This document shows positions 59,709 through 64,000 of a DNA stretch of 64,000 bases, piece by piece (position 1 is the first letter of the stretch; each line of letters opens with the position of its first letter). The notes under the pieces were generated by a model. The model was given only the letters and a program-made list of their open reading frames with translations, did no database searches and was not told where the DNA came from. The position numbers were made by a program, and so were the translations under genes. The DNA comes from Apostichopus japonicus (lineage: Eukaryota; Echinodermata; Holothuroidea; Aspidochirotida; Stichopodidae). The stretch covers positions 2,485,001 through 2,549,000 of the forward strand of contig NC_092575.1 of the NCBI RefSeq assembly GCF_037975245.1. Reading direction: 5' to 3'.

Positions 59709-60691
59709 CATCATCATTTCTGCTGCCAGTTTCTTTACTACTTGGTTTGTGTCCTCTACCCTACAGCTGAACTGACACAGGTGATACATATGCCGCGTGT
59801 TCGTGTGTATTGTTCAACTTTGGTTGAGTGTTACATATCGTGTCCCTTGGACTTCCCTTGTTTAAACTGAAATTCCTTTCAGTTTAGGACCGTTGTAGAT
59901 GATCTCCTATAGTTTTAACTGCAAATAGTCTAGCCTCTTGTTTATCTATTTGCTATATGAGGCTGCTAATTAGTTTACTTTCAATAGCGATCAACAACAT
60001 ATAAAAATGATTTTTTTTTTTTTTGGGGCTAGTCATCCTTTTAAGTAAATGTGCCTAACGTGTGCGCGTTCCTTGGTTATCAATAAGTGTGGAACAATGT
60101 CACACTTGTTGAGAATAATATCTAGAATACAACAGAAGTATATAAGTACCGTATAAATGGTTAATTAATTAATTGTAATTTATGAAATTAAATCTGCAGA
60201 GTTAATGGGGGATGTGCTCTTCGACCGATATAGAGCTGTTACCCTTTTTGCCCCCCCCCCCCCCCACACACACACACTTGGTTTTAGTTCTTAAAGAGAG
60301 AAATAAACTGCACAGGTTATTATAGCTATTATTATTTTATTTTATTTTTTTACTATGATTTATCTTGAAATTATTCATTTTCTTGTTCACAGGTTCGATA
60401 GAGGTGGAAACATCAACCGCATCTCAATCATCGTCGTTTGATATCGAGAAGTTATTTACCGAATACCTGGTTTACACCGTTATCGGTATCGCCTTTATCG
60501 CGGTTATTCTACTTTTGATGATTATCACTTGCATAGCATGTTGCTGTGGATGTTTGAAGTGTACCTCTGCCTCCAGAGATGACGAACGTAGTGTTGAGCA
60601 GCACGATATGGCGGCCATGAATTACCATGACAACGGAAATTATGATTACGCACTTTATGAGAAGTCGGTGCCTCCCTATACTCCACGTTAA
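43522..60691 (+). CDS. Single-pass receptor: signal peptide, CUB, YWTD propeller, EGF-like, two HYR domains, TM
   Basis: Exons: 43522-43588, 48202-about 48388, 48918-49089, 52183-52425, 53241-53409, 53747-53862, 54655-54930, 55511-55591, 57381-57641, 58508-58768, 60393-60691. Phases match at every junction except after exon 2. The product is about 709 residues. Domains in order: signal peptide, CUB, six YWTD-type blades with the usual trailing EGF-like module, two 87-residue HYR domains on separate 261-base exons, one transmembrane helix, and a 51-residue tail. A cell-surface binding or adhesion role is inferred from the modules; ligand unknown. I do not recognise a named orthologue with this exact order. 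The CUB exon has an in-frame TAG next to its donor (see findings), so either the sequence has an indel or the gene is damaged. Confidence 0.88.
44808..45090 (+). repeat. GGCGTAGG-terminal repeat, truncated copy
   Basis: Starts GCATAGGCGTATAGTAGCCC, then a G-run, CTGTAACGACTTGCCCG, and ends near CTTTCAGTAGGTGCCCG, matching the interior of 50960-51392. The right terminus is not present. Confidence 0.65.
45799..47458 (-). mobile_element. 5'-truncated LINE (Jockey/CR1/L2-like) with intact reverse-transcriptase frame
   Basis: A minus-strand frame runs from the truncation point at 47458 to the stop at 46019, 479 codons without a break. Reverse-transcriptase blocks are plain: DWKTAKVSPVFKDG, NYRPISVLP, FLDFKKAFDTVDH, GVPQGSIIGPLLLPIYIND, the catalytic YADD and FRYLGVLLD. 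The endonuclease part is missing. The 3' end has an AAAAAT-type run (45946-46017 as read on plus) and a terminal GAATAAAGTTAATAAAAAAA. Imperfect direct repeats TCATTGTGATAT (45787) and TCATTGCGGTAT (47459) may be the target duplication. It lies in the receptor's first intron, antisense to it. Confidence 0.9.
47961..48077. repeat. 14-base minisatellite just upstream of the CUB exon
   Basis: About eight units of CCAACGTACCCCGC, with length variants, end 125 bases before the CUB exon acceptor. The unit is far more GC-rich than its surroundings. Confidence 0.9.
48202..49089 (+). CDS. Receptor exons 2-3: CUB domain
   Basis: Exon 2 (48202 to about 48388) reads SSSGTFSTPSYPIPYEPN then LTCTWHLVAP and SIELIFDVVDL; exon 3 (48918-49089) reads VFDGPPGSSALTFPFCG then SSSNQLSVTIKTD and GMGFQARYTHG. 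Together these give the CUB signature: G-x-F-x-S-P-x-YP, the CxW strand, VFDG and FCG. The first disulphide partner Cys and the FCG Cys are present, while the middle Cys expected near NGERVV is missing. Exon 3 must be read in phase 0, but exon 2 up to the canonical donor GAG|GTAATG contains TAG (48384-48386) and ends two bases out of phase. Confidence 0.8.
49279..50163. repeat. Tandem array of about 86-base units, ten copies
   Basis: Units follow the pattern GCTTCATAGCACATGATACT, TAGCATGAATATCTTG, GATAAAGCATATGAACTTG, CATGCTGCCAGTACTAGT. Lengths vary (about 81, 86 or 97 bases) because some lack a small block and others carry CTGAGGCCT. Alternation of the variants suggests higher-order duplication. 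It is intronic, between exons 3 and 4. Confidence 0.9.
50230..52082. mobile_element. 1.8 kb nested insertion flanked by 15-base direct repeats
   Basis: ATCTATATCATATCT occurs at 50230-50244 and 52068-52082. The inserted block begins CAGGTGCGTATCCAGG (50246) and ends with the complement of CAGGCGCGTATCCAGG (52067), so its tips are inverted repeats. Inside are a polypurine block (50290-50420), two copies of a 140-base segment (about 50700-50815 and 51910-52025) and the complete element at 50960. No transposase frame is visible. Fifteen bases is long for a DNA-transposon target duplication. Confidence 0.65.
50952..51400. mobile_element. GGCGTAGG-terminal element, both ends present, nested
   Basis: The element 50960-51392 begins CAAAGGCGTAGGAGCC and its other end reads inward CATAGGCGTAGGTCCC. 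The flanking octamers TGTGTAGT (50952-50959) and AGTGAAGT (51393-51400) match at six of eight positions, a plausible aged hAT-type target duplication. A stretch of about 430 bases with no transposase. Confidence 0.6.
52183..54930 (+). CDS. Receptor exons 4-7: six-bladed YWTD (LDLR class B) propeller
   Basis: Exons 52183-52425, 53241-53409, 53747-53862 and 54655-54930 encode the blades. Each blade shows a YWTD-type strand: FFYYTD, LLYWTD, HVFWSC, TLYWVS and FAFFWS, following a first blade that starts YIAAIGVES. NPLGIAAAYLTG, PKAIVLSLD and VKSLAIDVEG are the linking strands typical of LDLR, LRP and nidogen propellers. The trailing EGF-like module in the next exon completes the standard arrangement. 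Blade count is by eye. Confidence 0.88.
52485..52571 (+). other. Long imperfect hairpin in receptor intron
   Basis: Arms 52485-52509 and 52547-52571 pair over 25 positions with two mismatches, separated by a 37-base loop. It is transcribed as part of the intron. It could be a tiny transposon remnant or a pre-miRNA-like fold; the sequence alone cannot decide. Confidence 0.5.
53503..53709 (+). repeat. Chimaeric repeat: GGCGTAGG-family fragment joined to the TTAA-MITE end
   Basis: 53503-53660 matches the family at 42423 (CTGTAACGATTTGCCCG, AAAATTTTTCGCGCG, GTTCAACATCTTA). At ATTACCGGCAT (53661) it switches to the last 49 bases of the TTAA-bounded MITE, ending TTTAA at 53709. It sits 37 bases before the exon at 53747. 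Confidence 0.65.
54929..55317. mobile_element. hAT-like element inserted at a splice donor, target duplication AGGTAAGT
   Basis: AGGTAAGT lies at 54929-54936 and again at 55310-55317. Between them, 54937-55309 starts CAGTGGCGTAGGAA and its far end reads inward CAAGGGCGTAGGAACC, imperfect inverted repeats. The left copy of the octamer is the exon 7 donor (AG|GTAAGT), so the insertion landed exactly on the 5' splice site and duplicated it. The 373-base insert has no transposase. Confidence 0.88.
55511..55591 (+). CDS. Receptor exon 8: EGF-like module after the propeller
   Basis: Reads QHQCAIDNGGCEELCLPD then NTFTCNQG. The NGGC..LCLP pattern is the EGF-like module that closes LDLR-type propellers. 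Only four cysteines are present; the final C-x-C...C part is missing, so the domain is short. Confidence 0.85.
56109..57065 (-). repeat. LTR-like block with TATA box, possible solo LTR
   Basis: The block is bounded by TGTTACG (56109) and ATAACA (57065), short TGTTA/TAACA inverted ends as in LTRs, and is noticeably more GC-rich than its flanks. On the minus strand a TATATAAACCCGCCC promoter-like motif (about 56830-56844) is followed by initiator-like sequence. No matching target duplication was found and no second copy exists here, so the call is tentative. Confidence 0.3.
57381..57641 (+). CDS. Receptor exon 9: first HYR domain
   Basis: VTPVISNCSQDIVMFTTGP, VLWEDPTATSSSNGPV, GTTKVTYVFSDDFGNEAECS and FNIVLSE match the hyalin-repeat (HYR) pattern: PPxxxxCP, W..P.A.D.sG, GttxVtY.a.D..GN.a.C.F.V. 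The exon is 261 bases, phase 1 at both ends, so it is a self-contained shuffled module. HYR domains act in adhesion and are very common in echinoderms. Confidence 0.88.
57783..58224. repeat. 63-base tandem repeat, seven units, between the HYR exons
   Basis: CATTCACA starts each unit at 57783, 57846, 57909, 57972, 58035, 58098 and 58161. Each unit holds AGCTAAGCAGACATTTCCCA and GTGAGGCTAA. The period is a multiple of three, so a frame stays open across it by chance. Confidence 0.92.
58508..58768 (+). CDS. Receptor exon 10: second HYR domain
   Basis: DPPVISNCPEDIKKTTSGP, VFWQEPTAVSSINGQTPVD, GTTIVTYLFLDEGNNAAHCS and FNVILSQ. It has the same 261-base length and phase as exon 9 and clear sequence kinship, so one arose from the other by exon duplication. 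It matches the HYR consensus better (DPPVISNCP). Confidence 0.9.
59397..59712 (+). repeat. tRNA-derived SINE with (ATT)n tail
   Basis: The head GGGCTGTGGCCGAGTGG holds an A box (59404-59414) and GGTTCGATACC a B box (59460-59470), with the CCGG...CCGG arm intact; the length between boxes suggests a long-variable-arm tRNA ancestor such as Leu or Ser. A body of about 200 bases follows, then TCGTATAAATAACTGC and a run of ATT. It lies in the receptor intron before the TM exon. Confidence 0.8.
60393..60691 (+). CDS. Receptor exon 11: juxtamembrane, TM helix, cytoplasmic tail
   Basis: After a Ser/Thr stem (STASQSSSFDIEKLFTEYL) comes a hydrophobic helix VYTVIGIAFIAVILLLMIIT, then a Cys-rich border (CIACCCGCLKC) probably palmitoylated, and a tail of about 45 residues with DDERSVEQHD and tyrosines in NYHDNGNYDYALYEKSVPPY. 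PPY at the end could bind a WW domain. Stop TAA at 60689. Confidence 0.88.
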
Positions 60692-62669
60692 ATTAGATTA
60701 GTCTGCATGGCAGGTGCAAACTATAATGGCTCCCATACTCGTTGTCCTGGTCATCATTACCCATTTGTAAGATGTGGTGAACAAGATACATAAAGAAACA
60801 CCCAACGAGGGCTCAAACCCCTACATAAAGTCAGTCTGGGGAAATTTATAAACCAACCACCCTTTTTTTGGGAAATCCTGTGCACGCCAATGGTTTAAAC
60901 CTCCCTTATTTCTCAGTATATGTTTCGAGTAGTTCAACTAGGTACAGACAATAATCTAACCTTTGGTCTGTTTGATTTTGCTATCACATAAGACACACAG
61001 TATGGTTCTACCAGGGAGTTGTTATGGCTCACTGGTTCTATCATCCACGTACGTGCTTTTGATCTCGGTGACAGAAAGCCATTCTGGTTCAGAACCCGAA
61101 TTTATTGCATCCTTTTACTTTTGAATCATTACAGTATAAGCGACAAAATCAATGATTTGGAGCTAGGATAATTTTTTTAAACTTTATTAAGTTACTTTGT
61201 CCGTGTTATACCTTAGGTAGTACACGTGGTGAGATATGTATAGCTAATTTATGGGATGTTTTCTGTATGCTTATTACCTCCCGTAATAATCGATACTATC
61301 CACAAAAGTTTTATATGGAACGCAAAAAGGGAAAAATCAAGCAACAACAACGTTTATTACAGATCATAGTCTTATATATAGAATATCACATGCAATCAGT
61401 CCACTCTACTAACTGTTCATGGTTATCTGATAGGTGACATCCATAAACTAACTGATCAGGGGTTGGGAAGGGGAGAGGGGGGGGGGTAAGTCACAAACAA
61501 GCCAATTTAAATTCATCCTTGCTGGTATTTTGGGGGTAGCATTAATTCAGAGTCGTCTGGTGAAGACTCATTGTTTTACTTTATTTTCATCCACGTATGT
61601 TTTGTTTTAATTATTGTTGTGGTATGGTTGCTGTATATAAACTTAGCTGACATGGAAACTCTAAGGTTCTATTTCTGTAAGGTCGTTTCTGTCCATTTAC
61701 TCAGTGTTGGTCTCTATTGCTATACTTTACTCTTTTGCTTATCTGTACGGTACTTCTTGGTTTTTAGTACTTTCAATAATACTTTCAATAATAACATTCA
61801 AGGAAACCGGAATTCTGCTTAGTTGTCGTTTTTACGTATCCCTTATCATTGAAACCATGTACGACTGAATGTTTACTGCCATAATAGTCTCTTCAATCCC
61901 GCTCCACACATTCTTATAAAATAATGGATCTTCTGTTTTCCTTTTCTTTTGTTAACAAACTAAAACAATAAGGAAAAGAGCAGAGAAACTGAATTGTTCA
62001 TTACTGGAACCAGTTTAGGAATTTAACTCTCAACAAAAATGGTTCTCCTCAATTACCACGTTCAACCTTGCTTTGATCCATGGATGTGTTACATCCGTTA
62101 CACTGCTAAAACAAAATGTAGATTTACAGTTAATTCCTGTAGAATTTTCAACTTAAAAAGTCGTTTTTTCATAATTATTTACATGTTAACTTTTGTTATT
62201 ATAACAGACGTTTTTTGTAAAGCAAGTCCATGGTTTACCAAAGAAAAAAAGTTGTATTTTTCCCTCCAATGAAAATATACAGGAAAAAACAAATTTGCAG
62301 AATATGTTAGTGTTTTTTATATTTACATATAAAATTCTGTGATTATTTTTCTACAGAGGTTTAACATATGTCATGCTTTTTACAGAATAAGTTTGTTATT
62401 GCAATCTAATGCATGTAAATAGGAATTTGAAGAATGTTTCACGGCTATTTACCTGAAGTTAGAAACACGGTACCAATATACAATGAGTATACAACAAACT
62501 CAATCGTGCAGGAACATTACAGTAGGGTTAAGAAACGAATCATGTGATGTCCAATCCACAATTACCAGTTGATTGTCTCTATAGAGTTGTTCTCTGCTTC
62601 AGTGTTACATTTCAGTAACATCCCCCCCCCCCCCGTGAGGCTCATCAAGGACCCTTCCCTAGCAGACGT

Positions 62670-62704
<35 letters not shown>

Positions 62705-63276
62705 CACCTCATACAGTACAAAAAAAGAGTCATTGAGACTGTTGTAGCGTAGCAGCGTGCATGGATACCGTATAAACGATGACGTCATGAGCTAATTTAA
62801 CACCTTTCAGGAACAAGAAGAGGAATTAGGAGATGAGTGAAAATGACTGAACTTTGCCCATTATTAGTTACCTATTCGATGTCAATACAGCTGTCTCGGA
62901 TACACAACTCACTCCCGTATAAATGATCTCTGGAATAAAAAAAAAAAGAGAACCAATTTGAAGAGTTATTTAAGAGACCTTTGTACTCTATGAGACTGTT
63001 AAGGGATGATCAATAACACAATTAACAAGACGTTATTAAGTAAACAATTGTTGTATATTTCATTTGAAGAAATACATTAGCCACTTTATATGCGAGCATA
63101 AACTTTCTACACGACGAATATATTTGTTTCCTTTCCGCTACATAATTTGGTGAATTCTGCCGAATTCAAGTAGAGAGACAGTGAAGAGAAGACTAGGAAG
63201 AACTCCTCTTGGAGAACAGATAATTTGGATATTTCTGCGTCGTGTTGATAAAGCACTTCTCATCAATGTCTCAATA
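60692..63276. other. Intergenic between receptor and SLC5 gene
   Basis: Probable receptor 3'UTR then spacer. Items seen: a single end of the TGGAACGC family at 61316-61365 preceded by TA, a G-run at about 61475, a C-run at 62622-62635, and a TA microsatellite at about 62670-62701. No exon is recognised. Confidence 0.5.
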
Positions 63277-63363
63277 ATGTCCTCTTCGTACGACATTTTT
63301 AATGGTCTTGATGTCTTTACTCTTGTGTTGTACTTTATTTCCGTATTAGCAGTCGGTATATGG
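63277..63363 (+). CDS. First coding exon of an SLC5-type sodium/solute symporter (gene continues right)
   Basis: ATG at 63277 encodes MSSSYDIFNGLDVFTLVLYF then ISVLAVGIW, with donor TGG|GTGAGT. This is the first transmembrane helix of sodium/glucose or inositol cotransporters, where a short N-terminus precedes D-x-x-x-x-x-x-YF-x-x-VLAVG-(I/L)W. The exon is only 29 codons, but the pattern is distinctive. Substrate cannot be told from this helix. A longer upstream frame from 63181 exists, but its basic sequence has no family resemblance. Confidence 0.65.
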
Positions 63364-63398
63364 GTGAGTACATGCTGTCAAATATGTTTTTTTGTTTT

Positions 63399-63401
<3 letters not shown>

Positions 63402-63497
<96 letters not shown>

Positions 63498-63498
63498 A
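63402..63498. repeat. (TA)n(TG)n compound microsatellite
   Basis: About 36 TA units followed by 13 TG units, 38 bases after the SLC5 exon donor. Long alternating purine-pyrimidine DNA of this type can form cruciform or Z-DNA. Confidence 0.95.
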
Positions 63499-64000
63499 TA
63501 AAATAAGTTGCAGTCATAAGGTTATTGTTATTTACGATAGAAATATGAGTACGACCCTTCAAAGGGGGGTAAGGGCCAAACTCAGAAGGGGAACAACCCG
63601 TTTTCTATATTTTTCTAATATTTTTATTTGGTTTTGTGGAACAGATATTCGAAATGGTGGATTCCTGTTGAGTTGTCTGTATTTATTGAGACTTTAAAAT
63701 AAGAGCCGTACCGGCATTCTATGGGTTTCTGTGAAGTATTTGCCAGGTTCATGAGCAGCACTTCCGGGAAAGTGCTTTTGAAGTCTTAACCGTTTTATTA
63801 TACTAGTGATTAGTGTCGAAAGTAAAAGCAGTGTTAATGATAGTAAAATTGTGGTGAATCGCTTGGTTCTTAAGATTATTAGATTTTATTGGTTTTAAAA
63901 CATGTGTTGTCGGTAAGTAAAAAATTAATTTGTATGATCCCCCCCCCCCGGCCACCCACCGTTGCCTAAAATAGTTAACAGCAATCTCCCTTCGTTGGTG
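63499..64000 (+). other. SLC5 first intron, to window end
   Basis: No second exon of the symporter is recognised. A C-run lies at about 63938-63948. Nothing else supported. Confidence 0.4.

Noticed and set aside
63181-63276. Upstream in-frame extension of the SLC5 first exon
   Set aside because: The extra residues (MKRRLGRTPLGEQIIWIFLRR...) do not look like the N-terminus of any SLC5 protein; the Met at 63277 gives the usual short leader.
63335-63562. Frames of Tyr-Ile and Cys-Val repeats on both strands
   Set aside because: They are translations of the TA/TG microsatellite.

Overview
This is about 64 kb of animal nuclear DNA. Genes are split into short exons with GT/AG introns, the sequence is AT-rich, and it is full of microsatellites, G/C homopolymer runs and small inverted-repeat transposons. 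Nothing looks prokaryotic. Three features suggest a marine invertebrate deuterostome, most likely an echinoderm: single animal orthologues of ULK1/2 and MIOX, a receptor combining CUB, YWTD, EGF and HYR domains, and echinoderm-like repeats. A sea cucumber is my guess. The taxon is an inference from protein style and repeats, not from a search.

Layout, all genes on the + strand. (1) 912-14395: the 3' two-thirds of an Atg1/ULK1/2 autophagy kinase gene, with 15 exons visible and the first catalytic exons left of the window. Visible parts are the end of the kinase domain, the Ser/Pro-rich linker with an LC3-interacting motif, and the C-terminal EAT/MIT region to the stop. (2) 14396-28369: no supported coding exon; probable ULK 3'UTR, then intergenic repeats including a 2.3 kb TA-flanked inverted-repeat element. 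(3) 28370-37003: a complete MIOX (myo-inositol oxygenase) gene whose start codon probably sits alone at the end of a 5' exon; part of its sixth body exon is tandemly triplicated in the following intron. (4) 37004-43521: intergenic, with several mobile elements and a decayed duplicate of the next gene's promoter and first exon. (5) 43522-60691: a complete 11-exon gene for a single-pass receptor of about 709 residues: signal peptide, CUB, six-bladed YWTD propeller, EGF-like module, two HYR domains, transmembrane helix, short tail. Its introns hold a LINE with an intact reverse-transcriptase frame, two minisatellite arrays, a nested 1.8 kb insertion, a hAT-like element inserted exactly at a splice donor, and an LTR-like block. 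(6) 63277-63363: the first coding exon of an SLC5-type sodium/solute symporter, which continues to the right.

The genes do not form an operon-like unit. MIOX (inositol breakdown) and an SLC5 transporter (a family that includes inositol carriers) are near one another, but the receptor lies between them and a functional link is only a suggestion.

The best second-look items are the hAT insertion that duplicated a 5' splice site (54929-55317), the 2-base frame problem at the end of the CUB half-exon (about 48384), the triplicated MIOX exon fragment carrying nonsense codons (35231-35740), and the promoter/first-exon duplication split by a hAT element (42153-43530).
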